Position numbers and translations under genes: made by a program. Under the pieces are notes generated by a model, which saw nothing but the letters and a program-made list of their open reading frames with translations, was not told the DNA's origin and did no database searches. 64,000 nt of DNA from Pseudomonas sp. 31-12. Its GTDB lineage: Bacteria; Pseudomonadota; Gammaproteobacteria; Pseudomonadales; Pseudomonadaceae. Shown one piece after another: positions 9,238 through 20,839 of this stretch (position 1 is the first letter of the stretch; the number at the start of each line of letters is the position of its first letter). The DNA is taken from the NCBI RefSeq assembly GCF_003151075.1, contig NZ_CP029482.1, positions 3,844,001-3,908,000 of the forward strand, given 5' to 3'.

Positions 9238-10272
9238 CTAGTATTTTTGTCGGGAAAGAGCCGGAACAACGTTGCTTGCCGATTCGCCGTCAATCCAGCC
9301 TTTAAGCCACCGATAGCTGCTTTTTTCCACAAATTCGTAACTTGCCCAGGAGGCCACACCGATGGTCAGCACGCAAACAGCGAACATCACGTAGGGATTT
9401 ACCCCATAACGCTGTGCGAAAAATCCGCCGGCAGACAGCACCAGCACGTGCATCAGGTACACCGAGTAGGAACAATCGCCGAGCACCTTGAACAGCCGGG
9501 TGTTCTCGAAAAAGCGTTCCAGCGCCATGCACGCCATCACCAGCACCGCACTGGGCACGCCCCAGGCGATGAAACGTGGCTGCGGTGCCAGGTTATAAAT
9601 CGCCAGCAATGCGCCGCCAATCCCCAGCAAGGGCAGCCAGAAACCGGGTTTGATCCAGCCGCGCCGGTAAATCATGCCGATGGCGATCCCCAGCAGAAAC
9701 TCATAAACAATGTCCGAATGGTAGAACTCGCTGATCCAGCCATATCCGGTCCAGGCCTGACACACCACAAACAACAGCGCGCCAACAATCAGCAGCCGAA
9801 CCTGCAAGCGAAACAGCAATGCCCAGGCAAACAGCACGTAGAAGAGCATTTCGTAGTTCAGCGTCCAGCCGACATTAAGCGTCGGATAAATCCCGTAGCC
9901 GCCGGGGTTTTCCGTGGGAATGAACAACAGCGACAGCAGGAAATGCGACCAGTCGATCGTCTGATCCGGCAATACAGGCTGTGCGAACACGACCACCAGC
10001 GCCATCAGCACCGTGTACAGCCAGTACGCCGGAACGATGCGAAACAGTCGATACAGAAGAAACCGCCCGGGCGGCAGCGATTTGCCTTCGGTGGACAGGA
10101 AGATCACCAGCCCGCTGATGACAAAGAAGATATCAACGCCCACCGCGCCCTTATCGATGAACATCTGCCCCACCGGGCCACGGGCCTGGAAGTCGAAGAA
10201 AATCTGCATAAAATGGTGGCAGACCACCGTCCAGGCCGCGACGGCGCGCAGTGCCTGTACTGAAATCAACAT
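9238..10272 (-). CDS. Acyltransferase 3 family membrane protein
   Basis: A 344-residue polytopic membrane protein of the acyltransferase 3 (OafA/YrhL) family, which transfers acyl groups to cell-surface polysaccharides. Visible signatures are the N-terminal VQALRAVAAWTVVCHHF with the conserved histidine and the segment AVGVDIFFVISGLVIF. About ten hydrophobic segments follow. The start MLISVQALRA is preferred because GGAGGGCCACC lies just upstream. No polysaccharide operon is adjacent, so the acceptor is unknown. It is followed by nfuA with a gap of about 57 bases. Confidence 0.88.
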   Translation of the reverse strand: MLISVQALRAVAAWTVVCHHFMQIFFDFQARGPVGQMFIDKGAVGVDIFFVISGLVIFLSTEGKSLPPGRFLLYRLFRIVPAYWLYTVLMALVVVFAQPVLPDQTIDWSHFLLSLLFIPTENPGGYGIYPTLNVGWTLNYEMLFYVLFAWALLFRLQVRLLIVGALLFVVCQAWTGYGWISEFYHSDIVYEFLLGIAIGMIYRRGWIKPGFWLPLLGIGGALLAIYNLAPQPRFIAWGVPSAVLVMACMALERFFENTRLFKVLGDCSYSVYLMHVLVLSAGGFFAQRYGVNPYVMFAVCVLTIGVASWASYEFVEKSSYRWLKGWIDGESASNVVPALSRQKY

Positions 10273-10314
10273 GGTGGCCCTCCGATCGCTAATCTCCAAA
10301 CCACCACACATCCG

Positions 10315-10405
10315 CTGTGGGAGCGAGCCTGCTCGCGATAGCGGAGTGTCAGTCGATATTGATTTGCCTGATACACCGCTATCGCGAGCAGGCTCGCTCC
10401 CACAA
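10315..10405. repeat. REP pair, family A variant
   Basis: Inverted copies CTGTGGGAGCGAGCCTGCTCGCGATAGCG and its complement are separated by a spacer with TGTCAGTCGATATTG. It lies between the acyltransferase and cti. Confidence 0.87.
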
Positions 10406-10456
10406 GGGATTGGCGGTGCCTATGAAATCCGACACCTGCTCACCCTTAAAGGTCGA

Positions 10457-12742
10457 TCAAAGATTCTCGTACCGGTTCATGTCCAGCACGCCCTCTTCCA
10501 CCGGCTCGGTTTCGTGGATGTAGCGGCTCAGGTCATGGAAGTAGAACCAGAACTGCGGATGGCTGCGGCGAATACCCCAGCGCTCGACGATTTTCTCGAA
10601 ACGGTGCGCGTCCTTGGCGTTTTCCATGGCATCGACGAACGCCGGCACCTGGTCGGCCGGAATGTTGAACATGAAATTCGGATAGCTGCTGAGCACGCCC
10701 GGAAAAATCGTCACGGTGTCGAGCCCTGGCTGATAACGCCGCGACTCACCGAGCAGGAACGCCACATTGCTGTGGGCCCGGTTGCGCAACAGGCTGTAGA
10801 CCTCGCGCTTGCCGCTCGCCGTCTCGATGCGCAGCATGGTCGCCTCCGGCAACTGATCGATGACCTTCAAACCCGCCGCCGGGCGTGACGTCAGGCGACT
10901 CAAGGCCTGCTCGGCACTCTGCAATGCCGGGTCGATGTTCGGCCGCGAGCAGTAAGCGCCATCGCAGCGGTTGATTGGATCGGGCCTGGCATTGAGTTCG
11001 CCGTAACGGGTCAACAACTGCATCGCGAAGTCGCGTTTGGGATCTTTCTCATCCAGTTTCAGCGCCGTTGGCGTGTCGTTGTCGATGGCTTCGTAATCCA
11101 GCCACATCTTGAATTGGCCGCCGGCCTGATACCAATCGTTGAGGTAATCGTCCCGTGAATCGGCCGGCATCAGGCGCAGGAAATTCTGCTCTGCGCCGTT
11201 GCGGATCAGGTCGAAATACAGGCGCGTCTGCGCTTGGTGCGACACGTTGCCGAACACGTCGAAGTTGACCGCCAACTGATAATACGTGCGCTCCAACAGC
11301 GGAAAGTCGAACAGCCAGAGGGTTTGCGGCACGTCGCCGATCAGGCCTTTGTTTACCGAAGCACTGTCGAAATGCCGAAAGATGCTCAACAGCGCGTTGT
11401 CATTGCCCGCCCACAAGGTCGACCAACTCGGTGCTGGCAATTCCCCGTAATTGTCTCGACGCAGCGCTTCGTACTCGTTGCGTTTGTTGCGGTAGTCATG
11501 CCACAGGCTCAGGACGCTGCCCACATCGTCGTTCTGCCCCGGCATCGCCAGCAACGGCGTGGCCTGGCCGCGGTAGTTCGGGTCGGTGATGTAGAGGTCG
11601 TGTTCCGGCGCCTGGAACAGTGCCCAGAAGTGATCACGGATCACGTCGGTAGCAATCTGGCCACGGCAGACCGGCCCACGAATGAAGGTGCGCACAAAGT
11701 ATTCGGCGTTATCGAGCATGAACTGATAACGCGCCTGCGCCGGGATCGCTTCGAAAGTGGTGAACGGATTGGCCCGGCGTTCCGGACCGTACCCCGGCAA
11801 GGCGTTGACCTGCCATTGACCGTTGTAAAACAGGCTTTTGATCCGCGCCATCTTCGCTGCGCTCAGCGGATAGGTGATGTGGGTCTTGTGCACGATTACG
11901 CCTTGCACCGGCCACAAGCGGTAATACACCTGAGTGCCCGGATCGTCGTTCGGGCGCCGGGTATTGATCAGATCGATCGGCTGGCCAGTCGGGGTTCGCG
12001 AACGGACCCACTGGAAGAAGTGCCCCGGCTCGCCGTCCTTGAAATAGAGATGAGCGAGGAACCAATGCTCGAATAACCAGCGGCCGACCAGGCTTTGTCT
12101 GGCACCCGGCGAATTGAGCAGATTTTCCCACTGCACCACCTGTAACGCTTCTTTCGCTGAAGGCACCAGGCCTTGCTCATCAATGGGCGCGCCGGAGGCC
12201 AGCCAGCGTTGCAGCGTCTGGTATTGCTGGTCGGTCAGGCCGGTGACCGCCAGCGGCATGCCTTCTTTCGGATGGGTGCTGGCGTAGCCGCCGAACTCCG
12301 CCGGCATGGCGCACATGTTTTCCCGGTTCAAGCCCAGGACGATGTCTTGCGGCAACTTGGCATTGGGTTGCAGCGGGGTTGTGTGGCCCAGCTCCAGCAT
12401 TCGCGCCATCAAAGCAGCCTGGCTGCCTTGGGCGTCAAGGACCGAATAGAAGCCCTTCTGCTGCCAGGCGCGTTTACCGAACGCGTCATAAAACAACCGG
12501 GTCGGCGCGGCGGCCTGGCTGCGTTCGCCATCGTAGACCGGGGATTTGGTCGCGCCACGCGACACCCCTTCACCGCTGCCCAGATTGAGCTGACAGGCGG
12601 AGTCGTAGCAGGCATGGCAGGCCACGCACTTTTCGGTGAAGATCGGTTGGATATCCTGCGTGTAGGAAATCGCCGGACCTTGCGCAACGGCACCCCAGCT
12701 TAAAAGCAGCATAAATATGCTGGTGATGACGCGATACGACAT
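10457..12742 (-). CDS. cti: Fatty acid cis/trans isomerase Cti
   Basis: Periplasmic heme enzyme that isomerises cis to trans unsaturated acyl chains in membrane phospholipids, a rapid response to solvents and heat known from P. putida. The 761-residue product has a signal peptide (MSYRVITSIFMLLLSWGAVAQG). It is followed by a cytochrome c-type site CVACH in CVACHACYDSACQLNLG, typical of Cti. The chosen ATG is immediately before the signal peptide. It is divergent from metH with a 155-base gap, a neighbourhood I recall from other Pseudomonas. Cti is usually constitutive, and I saw no specific regulator site. Confidence 0.95.
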   Translation of the reverse strand: MSYRVITSIFMLLLSWGAVAQGPAISYTQDIQPIFTEKCVACHACYDSACQLNLGSGEGVSRGATKSPVYDGERSQAAAPTRLFYDAFGKRAWQQKGFYSVLDAQGSQAALMARMLELGHTTPLQPNAKLPQDIVLGLNRENMCAMPAEFGGYASTHPKEGMPLAVTGLTDQQYQTLQRWLASGAPIDEQGLVPSAKEALQVVQWENLLNSPGARQSLVGRWLFEHWFLAHLYFKDGEPGHFFQWVRSRTPTGQPIDLINTRRPNDDPGTQVYYRLWPVQGVIVHKTHITYPLSAAKMARIKSLFYNGQWQVNALPGYGPERRANPFTTFEAIPAQARYQFMLDNAEYFVRTFIRGPVCRGQIATDVIRDHFWALFQAPEHDLYITDPNYRGQATPLLAMPGQNDDVGSVLSLWHDYRNKRNEYEALRRDNYGELPAPSWSTLWAGNDNALLSIFRHFDSASVNKGLIGDVPQTLWLFDFPLLERTYYQLAVNFDVFGNVSHQAQTRLYFDLIRNGAEQNFLRLMPADSRDDYLNDWYQAGGQFKMWLDYEAIDNDTPTALKLDEKDPKRDFAMQLLTRYGELNARPDPINRCDGAYCSRPNIDPALQSAEQALSRLTSRPAAGLKVIDQLPEATMLRIETASGKREVYSLLRNRAHSNVAFLLGESRRYQPGLDTVTIFPGVLSSYPNFMFNIPADQVPAFVDAMENAKDAHRFEKIVERWGIRRSHPQFWFYFHDLSRYIHETEPVEEGVLDMNRYENL

Positions 12743-12897
12743 GTCCCTGATCCTGATCCTGAAAAAACGCCGCGATTCTACCGGGCCAGCACGCGCCCCA
12801 ACATGAGCGATATTCATGAAAAACCGGGACATGCTCTAAAACCGCACAGGTTTGCTATTATCCCGGCCCTTCGTCATGGTCTTTTCGAGTAGTCCCA

Positions 12898-16608
<3,711 letters not shown>

Positions 16609-16650
16609 CCCAGTGTCATGGCCACAATACTGTGGCCAACAGAGATCCCC

Positions 16651-16740
16651 TGTGGGAGCGGGCTTGCTCGCGAAGACGGTGTAACAGTCAGCGAAAGTGT
16701 TGGATGTTACGGCCCCCTCGCGAGCAAGCCCGCTCCCACA
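16651..16740. repeat. REP pair, family A, plus a solitary half
   Basis: TGTGGGAGCGGGCTTGCTCGCGAAG and the inverted CTCGCGAGCAAGCCCGCTCCCACA form the pair. A lone end CCCGCTCCCACA follows at about 16775-16786. The elements fill most of the 241-base gap between metH and the next gene. Confidence 0.9.
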
Positions 16741-16849
16741 GTTGTTTTGGGTCGTTCACAAATGTGCGGATCAACCCGCTCCCACATTTGGTTTGTGCAT
16801 GCCGGGGATTGTCTATGCTTAGCTCTCACACATAAGTGACGAGGGGTTT

Positions 16850-17068
16850 ATGGACGATCCAGTCGACAACAAGCCGCCGAGCTTCTGGCAGATGCTGCAC
16901 AGTGTCATGGCTGCGGCGTTCGGGGTGCAGAGCGGGAAGAACCGGGCGCGGGATTTCACCCACGGCAAGCCGAGTCATTTCGTGATTCTGGGGATTCTGT
17001 TCACGGCGGTGTTTGCCCTGACGCTGTTTGGCATCGTGCAATTGGTGGTGCATCTGGCGGGACGTTAG
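16850..17068 (+). CDS. DUF2970 small membrane protein
   Basis: A 72-residue protein of the DUF2970 family, common in beta- and gammaproteobacteria and without known function. It has the family's N-terminal pattern SFWQMLHSVMAAAFGVQSGKNRARDF and a C-terminal transmembrane helix (HFVILGILFTAVFALTLFGIVQLVV). A GACGAGGGGTTT ribosome-binding region precedes the ATG. It overlaps the convergent binding-protein gene by four bases at the 3' ends. Confidence 0.85.
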   Translation: MDDPVDNKPPSFWQMLHSVMAAAFGVQSGKNRARDFTHGKPSHFVILGILFTAVFALTLFGIVQLVVHLAGR

Positions 17069-18138
17069 TGCATCAGGGTTTTCAGGCTGAACGGATAGCG
17101 ATAGGACGTCGGCCGCCCCTTGGCCGACAAGCGACGGAAGTTCACCCCGTAATTCGGCGATGCGCCCATGGCCAGCAACCGCTTGGCCTGGGCCTTGTCG
17201 ATCAATTGCAGTAACGGAATCAGCCGGTCGCGCCCGCCGTACTGGTCCAGGTCCACGCCCTGTTCATGGTCATGCAACTCCACGAGCGCCCAACCGCCCA
17301 ACGTGAAGTGTCCGCCCAACAATACGCTCAAGCGCCCGTCAACCATCGCCTGCAACGCGGCGGGCGACGCGTTCACTCCGCTGAACAACGCATCTTTGCC
17401 GGGCACTCCACCCGTCTCCGAATACGCCTGCATGGCGCCAAACGCCATTTCGTCATTGGCCGACCACACCAGCGAGACCTTCGGATAACGCCGGAACAGC
17501 AATTTGGCTTGTTCATAGGCCCGGCCCTGGGTCCAGCCGCCGTAAACCAGTTGGCGCAAACGCACTTCAGGGTGCTCGGCCAAGGCGCGCATCATGCCTT
17601 GCTCGCGCAACTGCGCCGACGGTGTGATCTTCAAGCCGGAAAACGCCAGTAGCTCGATGACCTCGCCGGGCGCTACCGGGGGATGCTGGCGGATCAGATC
17701 CTTGAGCATCAGGTAACCGCCCTCCTCGTCGTTCGGCACCAGGCTGCCCAATCGATCGGAGCGTTCGCCCAACAGACTCAGCTGGTTGGCCGTCAGCGCA
17801 GCGTTGACCGTGAACAGTTTGACCCCGCTGCCTTGGGCCAGACGCAAAATTTGCGGAGCGACATACTGTTCGTTGACGAACACCAGATAGTCCGGACGAT
17901 CAGGACCTTGCAGCGCAAGACGGGCTTGCGCCACGGTGAGTTCGGGCATGCGTTGGGAATAGAGAATCCGCAGATCGATGCCCAGATCCGTGGCAGCCGC
18001 CTGCATAAATTGCGAATAGCTGACCCAGAAGGTTTCATCCGTCTTCCCGGGATTCAGGAACAACACCGATTCCGCATGCGCAGCAGGGCCGTAAGCCGCG
18101 CCAAGCATCAGCAAGAAGGTGTAGAAAAACTTCAACAT
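17065..18138 (-). CDS. Periplasmic sugar-type substrate-binding protein
   Basis: A 357-residue exported protein of the periplasmic binding protein type I (LacI/RbsB-like) fold. It has a signal peptide MLKFFYTFLLMLGAAYGPAAHA, then SVLFLNPGKTDETFWVSYSQFM, and the hinge-side segments SLVWSANDEMAFGAMQA and FSGVNASPAALQAM typical of the class. No permease or ATPase gene is nearby, so it may serve as a sensor-domain partner or a solitary receptor rather than a transporter component. I chose the ATG directly before the signal peptide; a longer start 33 bases upstream lacks a signal-like N-terminus. Ligand unknown. Confidence 0.82.
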   Translation of the reverse strand: MLKFFYTFLLMLGAAYGPAAHAESVLFLNPGKTDETFWVSYSQFMQAAATDLGIDLRILYSQRMPELTVAQARLALQGPDRPDYLVFVNEQYVAPQILRLAQGSGVKLFTVNAALTANQLSLLGERSDRLGSLVPNDEEGGYLMLKDLIRQHPPVAPGEVIELLAFSGLKITPSAQLREQGMMRALAEHPEVRLRQLVYGGWTQGRAYEQAKLLFRRYPKVSLVWSANDEMAFGAMQAYSETGGVPGKDALFSGVNASPAALQAMVDGRLSVLLGGHFTLGGWALVELHDHEQGVDLDQYGGRDRLIPLLQLIDKAQAKRLLAMGASPNYGVNFRRLSAKGRPTSYRYPFSLKTLMH

Positions 18139-18253
18139 TAACGTCCGAGCCCCCGAAATTTCGCCGCGCATTATAGCCAGCGAAGCCCCGGAAAACGGCG
18201 TTTATTCCGGCTTTTGTCCGACAATCGTCGGAACCGGGCCCGGACGGGGTCGG

Positions 18254-18367
18254 TTATTGATGGCTGACCCAAAATACCGCAGTGCCCACGACCAGGATGA
18301 TCAGGAACAGAATCGCCCAAGCATCGACCGTGCTGTCAGGCTTTGTCGCTTTGGTAGGGTTGCTCAT
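18254..18367 (-). CDS. Single-span membrane peptide, 37 residues
   Basis: A short open frame encodes MSNPTKATKPDSTVDAWAIL followed by a clear transmembrane helix (FLIILVVGTAVFW) and the tail VSHQ. The start codon is preceded by CAAGAGGCGATGCA, a plausible ribosome-binding site. It is isolated, between the binding-protein gene and cysI and transcribed away from cysI. A charged soluble N-terminus, one helix and a correctly placed ribosome-binding site support a real gene. Function unknown. Confidence 0.65.
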   Translation of the reverse strand: MSNPTKATKPDSTVDAWAILFLIILVVGTAVFWVSHQ

Positions 18368-18660
18368 TGCATCGCCTCTTGTCGGTTTTATCGGTGATTG
18401 CATAAAGACTCGACCACAGTAAAGACGACGATTGCCCGCACGACAAATACGGGTTTATCAATAACGGCTCTCGTTAGTCGTTTTGGTTCTTTACATATAC
18501 TCAAACATCACTTTTGCGCATAACTGCAAACTGGTATCTTGCCCCGGCTCCATAGGGAGTGCGCGGCCGTGCGCGCAGAATTGCCGAGGCAGTACCGGAG
18601 ACCTCCAGGCGAAAAAACGCAACGGGATCCGACCGGCCCAAGCCTGAGAACAGGACTTAT

Positions 18661-20319
18661 ATGTACGTATATGACGAGTACGATCAGCGGATCATCGAGG
18701 ACCGCGTCAAGCAGTTCCGTGATCAGACCCGACGCTATCTGGCAGGCGAGCTGAGCGAAGAAGAATTCCGCCCCCTGCGCCTGCAAAACGGGCTTTATAT
18801 CCAACGCTTCGCGCCGATGTTGCGGGTGGCGGTGCCTTACGGCCAACTGACTTCGCGCCAGACGCGAATGATGGCCAAGATCGCCCGCGACTACGACAAG
18901 GGCTATGCCCACATCAGCACCCGGCAGAACGTGCAGTTCAACTGGCCGGCGCTGGAAGACATCCCGGACATTCTCGCTGAGCTGGCCACCGTGCAGATGC
19001 ACGCGATCCAGACCAGCGGCAACTGCCTGCGCAACGTCACCACCGACCAGTTCGCCGGTGTCGCGGCCGATGAGCTGATCGACCCGCGCCCATGGTGCGA
19101 GATCGTTCGCCAGTGGACCACGTTCCACCCTGAATTCGCTTACTTGCCGCGCAAGTTCAAGATCGCCATCAACGGTTCGACCTCCGACCGTGCCGCCATC
19201 GAAGTCCATGACATCGGCCTTGAGCCGGTGCACAACGCCGCTGGCGAACTGGGTTTCCGTGTGCTGGTCGGTGGTGGCCTCGGCCGTACGCCGGTGGTGG
19301 GCGCGTTCATCAATGAATTCCTGCCGTGGCAAGACCTGTTGAGCTACCTCGACGCCATCCTGCGGGTCTACAACCGCTATGGCCGTCGTGACAACAAGTA
19401 CAAGGCGCGGATCAAGATTCTGGTGAAGGCCCTGACGCCTGAAGTCTTCGCGCAGAAAGTCGACGCGGAAATGGAACACCTTCGCGGTGGCCAGACCACG
19501 CTGACCGAAGCCGAAGTGCATCGCGTCGCCAAACACTTCGTCGATCCGGACTACAAGGCCCTGGATAACCAGGCTGCCCAACTGGCCGAGCTCGACAAGG
19601 AACACCCGGGTTTCGCGCGCTGGCGTACCCGCAATACCCTGGCCCACAAGAAGCCAGGTTATGTGGCGGTGACCCTGTCCCTGAAGCCGACCGGCGTTGC
19701 ACCGGGCGACATCACCGACAAGCAGCTCGACGCCGTCGCCGACCTGGCCGATCGCTACAGCTTCGGTCAACTGCGCACCTCCCACGAACAGAACATCATT
19801 CTGGCCGACGTTGAACAGACCCAACTGTTCGCGATGTGGGGCGAGTTGCGCGAGCAAGGTTTCGCCACGCCGAACATCGGCTTGCTGACCGACATCATCT
19901 GCTGCCCCGGCGGCGATTTCTGCTCGCTGGCCAACGCCAAGTCGATCCCTATCGCGGAGTCGATCCAGCGTCGTTTCGAAGACCTGGACTACCTGTTCGA
20001 CATCGGCGAGCTTGACCTGAACATCTCCGGCTGCATGAACGCCTGTGGTCACCACCACGTCGGCCACATCGGTATCCTCGGGGTGGACAAGAAAGGCGAA
20101 GAGTTCTATCAGGTATCCCTCGGTGGCAGCGCCAGCCGCGATGCCAGCCTGGGCAAGATCCTCGGCCCGTCCTTCGCCCAGGAAGCCATGCCTGATGTGA
20201 TCGAGAAGCTGATCAACGTGTACATCGAACAACGTACCGAAGACGAGCGTTTCATCGATACTTATCAGCGTATTGGCATCGACCTCTTCAAGGAGCGCGT
20301 CTATGCAGCGAATCATTAA
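18661..20319 (+). CDS. cysI: Sulfite/nitrite reductase hemoprotein subunit (CysI type)
   Basis: Reduces sulfite to sulfide in assimilatory sulfur metabolism, in the cytoplasm. The 552-residue protein has the two ferredoxin-like and siroheme half repeats and the four cluster/siroheme cysteines as CCPGGDFC (Cx5C) and GCMNACGHHH (Cx3C). The substrate-binding arginine/asparagine segments STRQNVQFNWP and TSGNCLRNVTTD are present. This is the Pseudomonas ferredoxin-linked type found with a DUF934 gene, not the NADPH-dependent CysJI pair. A leader of nearly 300 bases precedes the ATG at 18661, and I recognise no defined riboswitch in it. Its 3' end overlaps the DUF934 gene by 17 bases. Confidence 0.93.
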   Translation: MYVYDEYDQRIIEDRVKQFRDQTRRYLAGELSEEEFRPLRLQNGLYIQRFAPMLRVAVPYGQLTSRQTRMMAKIARDYDKGYAHISTRQNVQFNWPALEDIPDILAELATVQMHAIQTSGNCLRNVTTDQFAGVAADELIDPRPWCEIVRQWTTFHPEFAYLPRKFKIAINGSTSDRAAIEVHDIGLEPVHNAAGELGFRVLVGGGLGRTPVVGAFINEFLPWQDLLSYLDAILRVYNRYGRRDNKYKARIKILVKALTPEVFAQKVDAEMEHLRGGQTTLTEAEVHRVAKHFVDPDYKALDNQAAQLAELDKEHPGFARWRTRNTLAHKKPGYVAVTLSLKPTGVAPGDITDKQLDAVADLADRYSFGQLRTSHEQNIILADVEQTQLFAMWGELREQGFATPNIGLLTDIICCPGGDFCSLANAKSIPIAESIQRRFEDLDYLFDIGELDLNISGCMNACGHHHVGHIGILGVDKKGEEFYQVSLGGSASRDASLGKILGPSFAQEAMPDVIEKLINVYIEQRTEDERFIDTYQRIGIDLFKERVYAANH

Positions 20320-20797
20320 GAACAACGAAGTCGTCGACGAAACCTGGCACTTGCTGCCCAAGGACTTCAACATCGACGAGATCAGCAACTGCGACGACCT
20401 GATCGTCCCGCTGACGCTATGGCGTGAACACAGTCGCATGCTCAAGGCCCGCGATGGCGGCTTGGGCGTGTGGCTGGATGCCGATGAAGAAGCCGAAGAA
20501 ATCGGTGACGACGTCGATCAGTTCCAGGTGATTGCCCTGAATTTCCCGGCCTTCACCGATGGTCGCAACTACTCCAACGCCCGTCTGCTGCGTGACCGCT
20601 ACGGCTTCAAAGGCGAACTGCGGGCGATCGGCGATGTGCTGCGCGACCAGTTGTTCTACCTGCATCGCTGCGGTTTCGACGCATTTGCCATTCGCGCCGA
20701 TAAAGACCCGTACGAAGCCCTTGAAGGCCTCAAGGACTTCTCGGTGACCTATCAGGCCGCCACCGACGAACCGCTGCCGCTGTTCCGTCGCCGCTGA
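20303..20797 (+). CDS. DUF934 protein, partner of CysI
   Basis: A 164-residue DUF934 protein, a family that is nearly always encoded directly after cysI-type reductases and is assumed to assist sulfite reduction. The visible conserved core is FPAFTDGRNYSNARLLRDRYGFKG, then GDVLRDQLFYLHRCGFDAF. The start MQRIIKNNEVVDETW overlaps the end of cysI by 17 bases, which argues for translational coupling. A hairpin terminator follows the stop. Its biochemical function is not established. Confidence 0.88.
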   Translation: MQRIIKNNEVVDETWHLLPKDFNIDEISNCDDLIVPLTLWREHSRMLKARDGGLGVWLDADEEAEEIGDDVDQFQVIALNFPAFTDGRNYSNARLLRDRYGFKGELRAIGDVLRDQLFYLHRCGFDAFAIRADKDPYEALEGLKDFSVTYQAATDEPLPLFRRR

Positions 20798-20805
20798 TCG
20801 TCACA

Positions 20806-20831
20806 CCTTGAACCCCTCCCGGGGTTCAAGG
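20806..20831 (+). terminator. Probable terminator after the cysI operon
   Basis: CCTTGAACCCC and GGGGTTCAAGG form an 11-base stem with a short loop, directly after the DUF934 stop. Only a weak T-rich tail follows (TTCTCCCTTT), so the call is moderate. Confidence 0.6.
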
Positions 20832-20839
20832 TTCTCCCT

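Noticed and set aside
17065..18138. Component of a complete sugar ABC transporter
   Set aside because: No permease or ATPase gene is adjacent on either side, so only the binding-protein call is supported.
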